Source: DATKAS01 sp963733765 (lineage in GTDB: Bacteria > Actinomycetota > Acidimicrobiia > Acidimicrobiales > DATKAS01). Taken from it: DNA of 64,000 bases. Within the stretch, counting starts at the first letter, position 1. Each line of letters opens with the position of its first letter. The notes under the pieces are model-generated. The model saw nothing but the letters and a program-made list of their open reading frames with translations, made no database searches and was not told the origin of the DNA. The stretch lies in NCBI GenBank assembly GCA_963733765.1, contig CAVTEI010000003.1, forward strand, positions 2,046,001 to 2,110,000. Reading direction: 5' to 3'. Below, piece after piece: positions 45,647 to 54,946 of the stretch. The position numbers and the translations under genes were made by a program.

Positions 45647-46768
45647 CTACTGAGGTGCGGGGAGCGCGCCGCGACGTACCTTGCCGAGGGCGGTGCGAGG
45701 GATGGAGTCGACCAGCACGAGCTCACGCGGTGCCGCGTGGGCGGCGAGCGCCTCCTTCACCGCGGAACGCAAGGCGTCGAGCGTGGGGGGACCTTCGGCG
45801 CTGGGTACGACGAACGCGACCACCCGCTGGCCCCATTCCGCGTCGTCGCGTGCCCCGATCGCGACATCGGCCACGCCCGTGACGGTCGCGAGCACCTTCT
45901 CGACCGGCTCGGGCCAAACGTTCTCGCCGCCGGTGATGATGAGGTCGCCCTTCCGGCCGTGCACGACGAGTTGGCCTCCGGTGTCGAGCTCGCCGATGTC
46001 ACTTGTCGCGAACCATCCGCCGTCGAGCTTCGGGTCGAAGCCATCGCGGTAGCAGCGAAGCAGCATCGGGCCCCTCAGCAGGATCGTGCCGTCCTCGTCG
46101 TCGACCGCGACCTCGACGCCGTCGAGCGGAACCCCGTCGTAGACGACGCCGCTCCCGGTCTCGGTGAGTCCATACGTCGTGACGACGTTCGGCGGCAGTC
46201 CCTCGGGTGACGCGGCTCCGCCGAGCACGATCACTCGAAAGAGCGATGCGTCGATGCGGCGAAGCGCGGTCGGCACGAGCGACACGAGCGTGGCGCCCCG
46301 ACGCGCTGCCCTCTCGACGGCGGTCACGTCGAAGCCGGCATGCACCTCGCAGAGTGCGCCCGTCACCAACGCGCGCGTCACGACCGAGAGCCCGCCGACA
46401 TGGGACAGCGGGAGGCAGGCAAGCCACCGATCGGTTCGGCGATCGACGCCGATCCGTTCGCTCGTCGCGAGCGCCGAGGCTCTCACTGCGTCGTGGGTGA
46501 GCACGACGCCCCGCGGCTCGCCGGTCGTACCGCTCGTTGCCACCACGAGGGCGTCGCCTTCTTCGACGGGGCGGCTGCCCTCGAGCTGGTAGCGCTCACC
46601 CCGCTCGTCCCAGATCCAGGCCGGCGCCATGGCCCGGAGGGCCGCGTCCCGTGCCGGCCCCGCGAGCCGAAGGTCGAGCGGGAACACGGCATCCCCGTCC
46701 TCCCATGCGTGGCGGAGGTCGGCGTCGAACCGGGCGCTCGGCACCGGCAGCGCGACCAGCTCGGCCAT
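45647..46768 (-). CDS. menE: o-Succinylbenzoate--CoA ligase
   Basis: A 373-residue short ANL enzyme: LVVATSGTTGEPRGVVLTHD, CLPLSHVGGLSVVTRA, TTYGLTETGSGVVYDGVPL, ATSDIGELD, and GRKGDLIITGGENVWPEPVE with a final PRTALGKVRRG. Its short length and gene context (menB, menA, menH, menD next door) support MenE, which activates o-succinylbenzoate for ring closure by MenB. ATG 46768 has TAGGTT seven bases upstream. Divergent from menB. Confidence 0.88.
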   Translation of the reverse strand: MAELVALPVPSARFDADLRHAWEDGDAVFPLDLRLAGPARDAALRAMAPAWIWDERGERYQLEGSRPVEEGDALVVATSGTTGEPRGVVLTHDAVRASALATSERIGVDRRTDRWLACLPLSHVGGLSVVTRALVTGALCEVHAGFDVTAVERAARRGATLVSLVPTALRRIDASLFRVIVLGGAASPEGLPPNVVTTYGLTETGSGVVYDGVPLDGVEVAVDDEDGTILLRGPMLLRCYRDGFDPKLDGGWFATSDIGELDTGGQLVVHGRKGDLIITGGENVWPEPVEKVLATVTGVADVAIGARDDAEWGQRVVAFVVPSAEGPPTLDALRSAVKEALAAHAAPRELVLVDSIPRTALGKVRRGALPAPQ

Positions 46769-46805
46769 GCGCCCGAACCTACCGGGCTGCCATGCTGAGG
46801 GTCTC

Positions 46806-47678
46806 ATGACGTCCTCCGACAAGCAGGTCGACGAAACGCTCTACGAGCCGATCTCGTGGACTCGCTCAGGCGACTACCACGACATCAGCTACGACACCGC
46901 CGAAGGCATCGCGAAGATCACGATCTGCCGTCCCGAGGTCCGCAACGCCTTCCGCCCTCAGACGCTGTTCGAGCTGTCGCACACGTTCAACGAGGCGCGC
47001 GACGACCCCGAGGTCGGCGTGATCGTCTTGACCGGCCAAGGCGACCAGGCCTTCTGCTCGGGCGGCGATCAGCGCATCCGTGGCGACGACGGCTACATCG
47101 GCGACGACGACGTCGCGCAGAAGGGCATCGGCCGCCTCAACGTCCTCGACCTGCAGATCCAGATCCGGCGAACGCCCAAGCCCGTCGTCGCGATGGTCGC
47201 GGGCTATGCGATCGGCGGCGGCCATGTGCTGCACGTCGTGTGTGACCTGACGATCGCGGCGGACAACGCGCGCTTCGGGCAGACGGGCCCGAAGGTCGGG
47301 TCGTTCGACGGCGGCTATGGCTCCGGCCTGCTCGCCCGCATCGTCGGCCAGAAGAAGGCCCGGGAGATCTGGTTCCTCTGCGACCAGTACGACGCCTCGC
47401 AGGCGCTGGACATGGGGCTCGTGAACACCGTCGTCCCCCTCGCCGAGCTCGAGCGTGAGACGGTCGCGTGGTGCCGCAAGATGCTCCGGCTGTCGCCGAT
47501 CGCGCTCCGCATGGTCAAGGCGTCGATGAACGCGGCCGACGACGGGCTCGCGGGCATCCAACAGCTCGCGGGTGACGCGACGATGCTCTTCTACATGAGC
47601 GACGAGGCGCAGGAAGGCCGCGACTCGTACGTCGAGAAGCGCAAGCCCGACTTCTCGAAGTTCCCGCGTCGCCCGTGA
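46806..47678 (+). CDS. menB: 1,4-Dihydroxy-2-naphthoyl-CoA synthase
   Basis: A 290-residue crotonase-fold enzyme that closes the naphthoquinone ring from o-succinylbenzoyl-CoA. ITICRPEVRNAFRPQT, FCSGGDQRIRGDDGYIG, MVAGYAIGGGHVLHVVCDL, and FGQTGPKVGSFDGGYGS are the MenB hallmarks. QEGRDSYVEKRKPDFSKF is the typical C-terminal tail. It is followed after 21 bases by menA. Confidence 0.96.
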   Translation: MTSSDKQVDETLYEPISWTRSGDYHDISYDTAEGIAKITICRPEVRNAFRPQTLFELSHTFNEARDDPEVGVIVLTGQGDQAFCSGGDQRIRGDDGYIGDDDVAQKGIGRLNVLDLQIQIRRTPKPVVAMVAGYAIGGGHVLHVVCDLTIAADNARFGQTGPKVGSFDGGYGSGLLARIVGQKKAREIWFLCDQYDASQALDMGLVNTVVPLAELERETVAWCRKMLRLSPIALRMVKASMNAADDGLAGIQQLAGDATMLFYMSDEAQEGRDSYVEKRKPDFSKFPRRP

Positions 47679-47699
47679 CATCCGGACTGTGAAATAACG

Positions 47700-48566
47700 G
47701 TGAACCGGTGGGTCCTCGGGGCCCGGCCGCGCACCCTTCCCGCCGCGATCGTCCCGGTCGTCGTCGGGACGGCGTGTGCCGTAGGCGAGGGGGGAGTCAT
47801 CGTGTGGCGCGCGGTTGCTGCTCTGCTCGTCGCGCTCGCCATCCAGGTAGCGACGAACTACCAGAACGATGTTGCCGACGGCGTGCGCGGCACCGACACC
47901 GGCCGCGTCGGCCCGACTCGACTCGTAGCCTCCGGACTTGCGACACCGAGCGCGGTGAAGAAGGCGGCGCTGGTGGCCATGCTCGTTGCTGCAGTTGCCG
48001 GGCTCGCCCTCGCCGTAGCCGTCACGCCCTGGCTGCTTCTCGTCGGAGCGGCCTCGTTCGCCGCGGGCTACTTCTACACGGGTGGACCGCGGCCCTATGG
48101 CTACATCGGGCTGGGCGAAGTGTTCGTCTTCGTGTTCTTCGGAGTTGTCGCAACCGTGGGCTCGGCCTTCGTGCAGATCGAGGCGGTCACGGCGGTCGCG
48201 GTCGTAGCGTCGATCCCCGTCGGCCTCCTCGCGACCGCCCTCCTCGTCGTGAACAACCTGCGCGACATCCCGACCGACGGACCCGCGGGGAAGCGAACGC
48301 TCGCGGTCCGCATGGGCGACCGCAAGACGCGGTTCTTCTACGTGGGACTGATCGTCGTCGCGTTCGTAGTGCTGCCCGTCTTCGGCGCGCTCGGGCGGCC
48401 GCTGGCCGCACTCGCGTTTCTCGCGGTGCTCGTCGCGCGACGACCCGTGCAACGCGTGCTCGAGGGCGCGGCGGGGCCGGCGCTCATCCCGGTGCTCGGC
48501 GAGACAGGGCGATTGCAGATCGTGTTCGGCGCCCTGCTCGCGGCCGGCCTCTGCTACGTGCCCTGA
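47700..48566 (+). CDS. menA: 1,4-Dihydroxy-2-naphthoate polyprenyltransferase
   Basis: A 288-residue UbiA-family integral membrane prenyltransferase, which attaches the isoprenoid chain. The two Asp-rich motifs are NYQNDVADGVRGTD and VNNLRDIPTDGPAGK; eight or nine hydrophobic helices are visible. The GTG start follows menB by 21 bases. The 3' end overlaps the convergent menH gene by 13 bases. Confidence 0.94.
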   Translation: MNRWVLGARPRTLPAAIVPVVVGTACAVGEGGVIVWRAVAALLVALAIQVATNYQNDVADGVRGTDTGRVGPTRLVASGLATPSAVKKAALVAMLVAAVAGLALAVAVTPWLLLVGAASFAAGYFYTGGPRPYGYIGLGEVFVFVFFGVVATVGSAFVQIEAVTAVAVVASIPVGLLATALLVVNNLRDIPTDGPAGKRTLAVRMGDRKTRFFYVGLIVVAFVVLPVFGALGRPLAALAFLAVLVARRPVQRVLEGAAGPALIPVLGETGRLQIVFGALLAAGLCYVP

Positions 48567-49306
48567 TCCAGCCAGGCTTCGAGGACTCGCGCGAACTCGT
48601 CCGGTCGCTCGCGGTGGCACGCGTGACCGGCGTCGTCGATCGTGTGCACCGTGGCGTTCGACCCGATCAACGCCGCCATGCGCTTGGCGTGCGCGGTGAA
48701 GCGTTCGTCGAGGGCTCCGCTGACGAGGAGAACGGGCATCGTGAGGGCGCGCAGCCGCTCCCACAGTGGCTCCTGCGTGCCCGTCCCGGCGAGCCGCAAG
48801 CTCGAGGCGAGCCCCTCGACGGTGTTCTCACGGCGGGCATCCGCATCGCGCGCGTCCAGGGGGAGAGTCGCGAAGAGAGGTTGGTCGAGCCACCGCGTCA
48901 GGAACGCTTCGAGGCCGTCGCGCTCGATGGACGCCGCGAGCTCGTCGTCGCGCTCGCGGCGGGCAGCGCGCTCGGTCGGGTCGTCGATGCCGGCCGTGCC
49001 GCTCACCAGCACCAGCCGGTCGACGCGTTCGGGCTGGGTGACGGCCGTGTGTAACACCATCCGGGCCCCCATCGAGTAGCCCACGAAGGCGGCATGGTCG
49101 TCGAGGATCGCGAGGTGGGCCGCTGTCTCCCAGAGGTCGGCCCGCACATCCGACGACAGGCCGTGACCGGGTGCGTCGACCGCGATGACCCGGTGGCGTC
49201 GGGCGAGGGTCGGCGGCAGCGAGCCCCAGCATCGATGGTTCTGCGTGAAGCCGTGCACCAGGACGACGGGTGGCCCGGTTCCCGAACGATCCGCATGGAG
49301 CGTCAC
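48554..49306 (-). CDS. menH: 2-Succinyl-6-hydroxy-2,4-cyclohexadiene-1-carboxylate synthase (MenH-like hydrolase)
   Basis: A 250-residue alpha/beta hydrolase: LVHGFTQNHRCWGSL, DAPGHGLSS, nucleophile elbow GYSMGARM and the terminal His in DDAGHACHRERPDEF. The placement between menA and menD and the SMGAR motif favour MenH, which removes pyruvate from the MenD product. The start is GTG 49306 with TATCCT seven bases upstream, 20 bases from the divergent menD start. Confidence 0.85.
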   Translation of the reverse strand: MTLHADRSGTGPPVVLVHGFTQNHRCWGSLPPTLARRHRVIAVDAPGHGLSSDVRADLWETAAHLAILDDHAAFVGYSMGARMVLHTAVTQPERVDRLVLVSGTAGIDDPTERAARRERDDELAASIERDGLEAFLTRWLDQPLFATLPLDARDADARRENTVEGLASSLRLAGTGTQEPLWERLRALTMPVLLVSGALDERFTAHAKRMAALIGSNATVHTIDDAGHACHRERPDEFARVLEAWLDQGT

Positions 49307-49326
49307 GCGGGGCAGGATAGGAGGGC

Positions 49327-51008
49327 ATGGTGATCACCACGGCGGCCACGTTCTGCGCGACCCTCGTCGACGAATGGGTACGCGCCGGCGTCACCGATGC
49401 TGTCGTCTGTCCCGGCTCGCGGTCGACGCCTCTCGCGCTCGCCCTCGTTCGCGACGGCCGCATCGGGGTCCACATCCACCACGACGAGCGGAGCGGCGCT
49501 TTCATCGGGCTGGGGATCGGCGTCGCGTCGGGACGGCCCGCGGTCGTGGTCACGACGAGCGGCACGGCGGCAGCCGAGCTGCATCCCGCGATCGTCGAGG
49601 CCCACCAATCTGGCGTTCCGCTGATCGCCGCGACAGCCGACCGACCGCCTGAGCTGCAGGACGTTGGCGCCCCGCAGACGATCGACCAGACGCACTTGTT
49701 CGGTGCCTCGGTGCGATGGTTCGCCGACGCGGGTGCACCGAGCGATGACGCCGCATCGAGCTGGCGTTCGCTCGCGTCGCGGGCGGTGGCGGAGGCTCTT
49801 GGCGCTGGTGGGCGCGGACGAGGCCCCGTGCACCTGAACCTGCCGTTCCGCGACCCCCTTGTGGGCGACGCGGGCCCGTTGCCGCCCGGTCGGGCCGACG
49901 AACGGCCGTGGCATCGGCTGATCGACGACGCCGGCGAGCTCGGCGACGACGAGATCGACGTCCTCGCACAGGCGTTGGAGTCGGTTCGGGGCGTGATCGT
50001 GGCCGGCGCGGGAGCAGCCGGACCGGGCGTCCACGCACTCGCCGATCGGGTCGGCTGGCCCGTGCTCGCCGACCCCCGCTCCGGCGCACGTGTGCCCGCT
50101 CGTACGACGGTCGCCGCCTTCGACGCGATCCTGCGTCATCCCCGGTTTGCGTCTGATCACCGTCCGGACGTGGTGCTGCGGCTCGGCGAACCGCCGGCGT
50201 CGAAGGTGCTGGCCCAGTGGCTCGCGGCGTCGGGCGCGCGCCAGGTGGCCGTACAGGCTCCGGGCCGGTGGATCGATCCCGACCGCACGGCTGAGATCGT
50301 GGTCGCCGGCGATCCCGCACGGCTCGTCGCGGCGCTCGCCAAGCGGTTGGGCGGAGCCGCGGCGTCCGGGGCTCCGTGGCTGGCGCGGTGGGCACACGCC
50401 GAAGAAGTCGCACAGCGTGCGATCGATTTGCGGATTTCGAGCCTCGACATGCCCTCCGAGCCCGCGGTCGCACGCCGGCTGATGGCGTCGCTGCCCGACG
50501 GCGCGTCGCTCGTCGTGTCCTCGTCTATGCCGGTGCGGGATCTGGAGTGGTTCGCCGCACCCCGCCTCGGCGTCGAGGTCTTCTCGAATCGCGGAGCCAA
50601 CGGCATCGACGGTGTCGTGTCGACCGCCGTGGGCGTCGCGCTCGCCCGTCGCTCGCCGACTGCCCTCTTGATCGGCGACGTCGCGGTCCTGCACGACACG
50701 AACGGACTGCTCAACGCGCACCACGCGGGACATCGACCTGACGATCGTCGTCGTCGACAACGACGGTGGAGGGATCTTCTCGTTCCTCCCGCAGGCGACC
50801 GATCTCAGCCCCGAGGTCTTCGAGCAGCTGTTCGGTACGCCACACGGTGTCGACGTCGCGGCGCTCGCCGCCGTCCACGGCATCCCCGAGGTCGTCGAGG
50901 TCGGTGAGGGATCAGGCGTGAGGATGGTGCGAGTGCGAACGAATCGTGGGGAGAACGTGACGGTGCACGACGAGCTGAACCGCGCCGTCGTCGACGCGCT
51001 GGGGGTGA
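49327..51008 (+). CDS. menD: SEPHCHC synthase (frameshifted as sequenced)
   Basis: The thiamine-diphosphate enzyme that joins isochorismate and 2-oxoglutarate. CPGSRSTPLALAL, TTSGTAAAELHPAIVEA, ADRPPELQDVGAPQTIDQ and SNRGANGIDGVVSTAVGVA are MenD signatures. The frame breaks inside the cofactor motif: removing one C at 50721-50722 restores RDIDLTIVVVDNDGGGIFSF. The repaired frame would run on past the family end unless one G of the run 51001-51005 is also extra, in which case it stops at TGA 51006-51008 as a normal 559-residue protein just before a hairpin. Start ATG 49327 has AGGAGG. Confidence 0.92.
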
Positions 51009-51010
51009 TT

Positions 51011-51031
51011 GGGCGGCGCAATGCGCCGCCC
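51011..51031 (+). terminator. Perfect 9-base hairpin after menD
   Basis: GGGCGGCGC (51011-51019), loop AAT, GCGCCGCCC (51023-51031). It starts three bases after the proposed menD stop and lies between convergent menD and menF. No T-tract follows, so termination efficiency is uncertain, but the position supports it as the shared 3' end. Confidence 0.5.
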
Positions 51032-51097
51032 GGGTGGGTGCAGCACCGATTGTCGAGCGAAGCGAGCAGGAGCCGGCGGAAGCCGGCGACGAGGAAA

Positions 51098-52291
51098 TTA
51101 CGGTCGCAGCACCGCTCCGAGCATTGCCGCGAACTTGGCTTGGGTCTCGGCCAGCTCCGCATCCGGATCGGAGTCGCGGACCACGCCGACGCCCGCGTAG
51201 AGGCGCGGCTGACGAGCCATTGATCTCGCGCGCACCGCAGCGCGACGGCCCACCGTCCGTTGCCGTTGGCGTCGACCCACCCGACGGGTCCCGCATAGCG
51301 CCCTCGATCGAGCTCCTCGAGCTCGTCGATGAGGGCGAGCGCGTCGGCGCGGGGATGGCCACCAACGGCCGGGGTGGGATGGAGTGCGCGCACGAGGTCC
51401 AGCACGGACGGCAGCGGCTTGGACAACCGGCCTTCGACGAGCGTCCCGAGGTGCTGGACGTTGGCAACCGCGACGATCGAGGGTTCCGCCTCCTCGTCGA
51501 GGTAGGAGCACCACGGCAGCAGAGTGTCGTGCACCATGTCGATGGTCAGGCGGTGCTCGAGTTGGTCCTTCGTCGACGCCACCGAGCGCGTTGGCGATGC
51601 GCGCGTCGACCGCAGGATCGCCACTGCGGGGGGCGGTGCCGGCGAGAGGATGAGAGCGCACGACGTCGCCGCTGCGAGACACCAGCAGCTCGGGGCTGGC
51701 GCCGATCATTCCGTCGACCGAGTAGACGAAGCTCGAAGGAAACGACGAGCGGAGTCGCGCCAGCACCCCGCCGACGTCGATCTCCTCGGACATCTCGATG
51801 TGCAGCTCGCGCGCGAGCACCACCTTGTCGAGAGCGCCCGCGCGGATCTTGTCGCGCGCCGTCACGACCACTGCTTGCCAGTCGGCCGGGTCCCGGGATG
51901 AGGTGATGCGCGCGTCGGCCGCCCAGCCCGGCCTCGGAGCCACCGCAGTCGACGTGATCTCGGGCGTCGGCGCGCCCATGGCGCCGATCGTCGTCACCCA
52001 CCTCGTACCGTCCGCCGTGCGCCCGACGACGACTTCGGGCACGACCAGCTCCGCGTCCGGTGTGAGCGTGAACGGCAGCGCAGCGAACGCGACCGGGCCA
52101 CAACCGGGCAGCCCGACCTCGTCCTCGGTCACGATCGCCGCAAGGCGCTCCTCTGCCTCGGCGACGGGGATCCGCGCCGCGACGCCGGCGCCGGCGAGGC
52201 CCGCGCCGTGCTCCTCGAAGAGGAAGCCGTTGGCGCCGGCGACGGCAAGCAGGTCGATGTCGGCATCGAGACGCACGGTTCTGGCGATCAC
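51098..52291 (-). CDS. menF: Isochorismate synthase (frameshifted as sequenced)
   Basis: A chorismate-using enzyme that makes isochorismate for menaquinone. The N-terminal part ends in TARDKIRAGALDKVVLAREL and FVYSVDGMIGASPELLVSR, both typical. Three single-base insertions are inferred: at 51582-51583 (restoring NALVASTKDQLEHRLTID), near 51226-51229 (restoring RCAEINGS) and at 51207-51208 (restoring SARLYAGVGVVRDSDP). The repaired protein has 396 residues and ends at 51098. The GTG start 52291 overlaps the menG stop by GTGA. Confidence 0.9.
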   Translation of the reverse strand: MIARTVRLDADIDLLAVAGANGFLFEEHGAGLAGAGVAARIPVAEAEERLAAIVTEDEVGLPGCGPVAFAALPFTLTPDAELVVPEVVVGRTADGTRWVTTIGAMGAPTPEITSTAVAPRPGWAADARITSSRDPADWQAVVVTARDKIRAGALDKVVLARELHIEMSEEIDVGGVLARLRSSFPSSFVYSVDGMIGASPELLVSRSGDVVRSHPLAGTAPRSGDPAVDARIANALGGVDEGPTRAPPDHRHGARHSAAVVLLPRRGGGTLDRRGCQRPAPRDARRRPVVQAAAVRAGPRARTPSHPGRWWPSPRRRARPHRRARGARSRALCGTRRVGRRQRQRTVGRRAAVRARSMARQPRLYAGVGVVRDSDPDAELAETQAKFAAMLGAVLRP

Positions 52292-52988
52292 TGGCGGGTT
52301 CCTGTGAGCAGCTGGGCGATGCCTCCCGAGAGCGCGACGCGCTTCGCGTCGGGAAAGCCCGCGTTCCGGAGCTGGCCGGTGAGCGCGGTCGGAGTCGGGA
52401 GGTACGCGACCGATCTCGGGAGGTAGCGATACGCATCGGCATCGGAAAGGCGGGCGCCGATGAACGGTACGACCGTGCCGAAGTAGACGCCGTGGCCCCA
52501 TTTCAGCAATGGGTTCGTCGGCGTAGCCACCTCGAGAAGCGCGACGCGACCGCCGGGCCGAACGACGCGCGCCAGCTCGGCGAAGAACGTGTCGAGGTCG
52601 CGGAGGTTGCGCAGCGCAAAGCCGCACGTGGCGCCGTCGACATCGCCGTCACGAAGGGGAAGGCGCAACACGTCGGCGCGCACACGGGGGACCCCGCTCC
52701 GGTCGGCGCGCAGCATGCCTTCCGACAAGTCGACGCTGATGGCCTCGATGTCCTTCGATCGCAGCTCGCGGCAGAGGTCGCCGGTACCGGACGCGAGGTC
52801 GACGACGATCGACCGGCGGGGAGCGCGAGCGACGCGACCGTCGTCCGCCGCCAACCGACATCCATCCGGAACGTCATGACGCGGTTCACGAAGTCGTAGC
52901 GCGGGGCGATCGCGTCGAACATCGCCGTCACCGCTCGGGCCTTCTCCTCGCCCTCGGGCAGCGGCATGTCGGCGCGAGGGATGCTCAC
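52288..52988 (-). CDS. menG: Demethylmenaquinone methyltransferase (frameshifted as sequenced)
   Basis: A SAM-dependent methyltransferase of the UbiE/MenG family, last step of menaquinone synthesis. The N-terminus (MFDAIAPRYDFVNRVMTF) is in one frame and the SAM-binding region (VVDLASGTGDL to NPLLKWGHGVYF) in another. Adding one base at 52813-52814 gives LPAGSIVVDLASGTGD and a 233-residue protein. GTG 52988 overlaps the stop of the small zinc-ribbon gene upstream, and its stop overlaps menF, giving a three-gene coupled unit. Confidence 0.93.
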
Positions 52989-53176
52989 AGGCTCTCCGCG
53001 CGCTCGGCTCCACAGTGCTTGCAGCGGGGGTAGGCACGTGACGTGGGCCGTCCGCACGCGGTGCAGCGCACGACTGCAATCTGGCCACGACGCACTCTCC
53101 GCACCGCCGACACGAGCATCCCGATCACCGCGATGACGATCGCGATCTCGATCAGGTCGCGTACCAGGTGGTCCAC
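52985..53176 (-). CDS. Small membrane protein with C-terminal zinc ribbon
   Basis: A 63-residue protein starting at GTG 53176. One transmembrane helix (about residues 6-24, LIEIAIVIAVIGMLVSAV) is followed by a basic stretch and CTACGRPTSRAYPRCKHC, two CxxC pairs that would bind one zinc. It overlaps menG by GTGA, so it is translated with menaquinone genes. No known function. Confidence 0.65.
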   Translation of the reverse strand: MDHLVRDLIEIAIVIAVIGMLVSAVRRVRRGQIAVVRCTACGRPTSRAYPRCKHCGAERAESL

Positions 53177-53242
53177 GCCCTCAGTCTGCCCGCCCACCGT
53201 GCACTTGCGGACGAGCGGAAGTGGGCGGTAGCGGAGAACAGC

Positions 53243-54889
53243 TCAGGCGGATTCGACGACGGCCCGGGCCCAGCGGTAGTCGGCCTTCCCGGCCGGGGAG
53301 CGCACGACCTCGTCGACGAACACAAACGCCTTCGGCAGCTTGTAGCGGGCGATGTGGCGCTCACATTCGACGAGAAGCTCGGCTTCGGTCTCGGCGCTCG
53401 GGGGATGACCCTCGCGCAGCCGTACGACCGCGACGACCTCTTGCCCCCAACGCTCCGAGGGGCGGCCGGCGACGACCGCGTCGTACACCGCGGGATGGTG
53501 GCGCAGCGCGGCCTCGACTTCCTCGGCGAAGATCTTCTCGCCGCCCGAGTTGATCGTGACGGAGTCGCGACCGTGCAGCTCCACGATCATGTCGGGCCGC
53601 AACCGGGCGCGGTCGCCCGGCACCGCGTAACGCACCCCGTCGACCGTCGGATACGTCCGCGCCGTCTTCTCCGCATCACCCAGGTAGCCGAGCGCGAGGC
53701 GGCCCGACTTGGCCAACCAGCCGATCTCGTCATCACCGGCGTTCAGCTCACGGGTGAGGTCCGCCGAAAGCACGTGGTTGCCGGCCGAGAGCATGAACGT
53801 GCCCGTCGAGGCCGCGCCACCGGCCGAGACGTGTTGCATCTGGCCGCCCGCCTCGGAGGATCCGAGACCGTCGACGACGATGAGCGCCGGGAGGTGCGCG
53901 AGGAACTCCTGCTTCAGCGGAGCCGACAGAGGCGCGCCGCCCGACAGCAACACGGTGAGCGACGAAAGGTCGTAGGTGCCGCGATCGAGCTCGTCGAGCA
54001 GTGGCCGCGCGAACGCGTCTCCCACAATCAAGAGAAACGCGACCTTCTCGCGCTCGATCAGCGACCAGACATCCACGGGATCGAGTCGCTCGGGATGGCT
54101 CTGGATGAACACGGTGCCCCCGCGGTGCCAGGTGAGAAAGCTCATCCAGTGCCCGGCGCCGTGCATGAACGGCGGCGCGAGCACAGCGCGGAGCCCACCC
54201 TCGGGGCTGGTCGCTTGGATCGCGAGCTCCTCATAGGTCTCGATCGCGCTCTGATCGGTGCGCCGACCTCCGAGTGCCTCCACGAAGATGTCCGCCTGCC
54301 GCCACAGCACGCCCTTGGGCATGCCGGTCGTCCCGCCGGTGTAGAGGATGTAGAGGTCGTCGGGGTCGGGGTAGGTCGGCGGCACCGCAGACGATGCCCC
54401 CGCGAGCATGTCCTCGTACCAGACCGCTCCAGGAAGCAGGTCGGCTTCCGACTCGTCCGCAACCTGGATCAACACCGTGAGATCCGGCAGCTGCGGCAGC
54501 ACCTCGGCCAGCGTCGAGGCGAACGCCGACTGATACACGATCGCCTTCGCGCCGGCATCGTCGAGGAGGTAGCGCAGCTCCTCGGCGACGTATCGATAGT
54601 TGACGTTGAATGGCGCGAGCCGGGCCTTGAACGCGCCGAGCATCGCCTCGAGGTACTCGTTGCCGTTGTAGAGGTAGATGGCGAGGTGGTCTTGGCCGGA
54701 CTCGTGGCCGGCGAGCGACTCACGAGGTGTGAGCGTGCCCAGGCCGCGGTCGAGCAGCGCGTTCGCGAGGCGGCGCGTGCGCTCGGTCACCTCACGCCAT
54801 GTGAGTCGACGATCACGAAAGACGATGCACTCGCGATCCGGTACGGCCGCGGCGATCGCCTCCTGCGCCAGCGCGAGGTTGAGGTCCAT
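53243..54889 (-). CDS. Acyl-CoA synthetase (FadD-type)
   Basis: A 548-residue ANL enzyme: P-loop YTGGTTGMPKGVLW, PPFMHGAGHWMSF, VDGLGSSEAGGQM, VPGDRARLRPD, INSGGEKIFAEEVE and C-terminal KLPKAFVFVDEV with the catalytic Lys in SPAGKADYRW. It makes a CoA thioester of a fatty or steroid-derived acid; the substrate is not readable. ATG 54889 has TAGGTT six bases upstream. Divergent from the kinase gene with 57 bases between starts. Confidence 0.88.
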   Translation of the reverse strand: MDLNLALAQEAIAAAVPDRECIVFRDRRLTWREVTERTRRLANALLDRGLGTLTPRESLAGHESGQDHLAIYLYNGNEYLEAMLGAFKARLAPFNVNYRYVAEELRYLLDDAGAKAIVYQSAFASTLAEVLPQLPDLTVLIQVADESEADLLPGAVWYEDMLAGASSAVPPTYPDPDDLYILYTGGTTGMPKGVLWRQADIFVEALGGRRTDQSAIETYEELAIQATSPEGGLRAVLAPPFMHGAGHWMSFLTWHRGGTVFIQSHPERLDPVDVWSLIEREKVAFLLIVGDAFARPLLDELDRGTYDLSSLTVLLSGGAPLSAPLKQEFLAHLPALIVVDGLGSSEAGGQMQHVSAGGAASTGTFMLSAGNHVLSADLTRELNAGDDEIGWLAKSGRLALGYLGDAEKTARTYPTVDGVRYAVPGDRARLRPDMIVELHGRDSVTINSGGEKIFAEEVEAALRHHPAVYDAVVAGRPSERWGQEVVAVVRLREGHPPSAETEAELLVECERHIARYKLPKAFVFVDEVVRSPAGKADYRWARAVVESA

Positions 54890-54946
54890 GAAGCGAACCT
54901 AAACCGCGTCCCTCCCGGAGACGAATCGACGAACTACGTTGCGCCG

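Noticed and set aside
46866..48764. 632-codon minus-strand frame across menB and menA
   Set aside because: Antisense to two confident genes, charged and repetitive composition, no motif.
51009..51223. C-terminal extension of menD
   Set aside because: It is only reached if the G5 run at 51001-51005 is correct; it is Arg/His-rich, antisense to menF, and follows the hairpin expected after the gene.
49303..51624. 773-codon minus-strand frame
   Set aside because: Only its first 130 codons are meaningful (the middle of menF in a shifted frame); the rest is antisense to menD.
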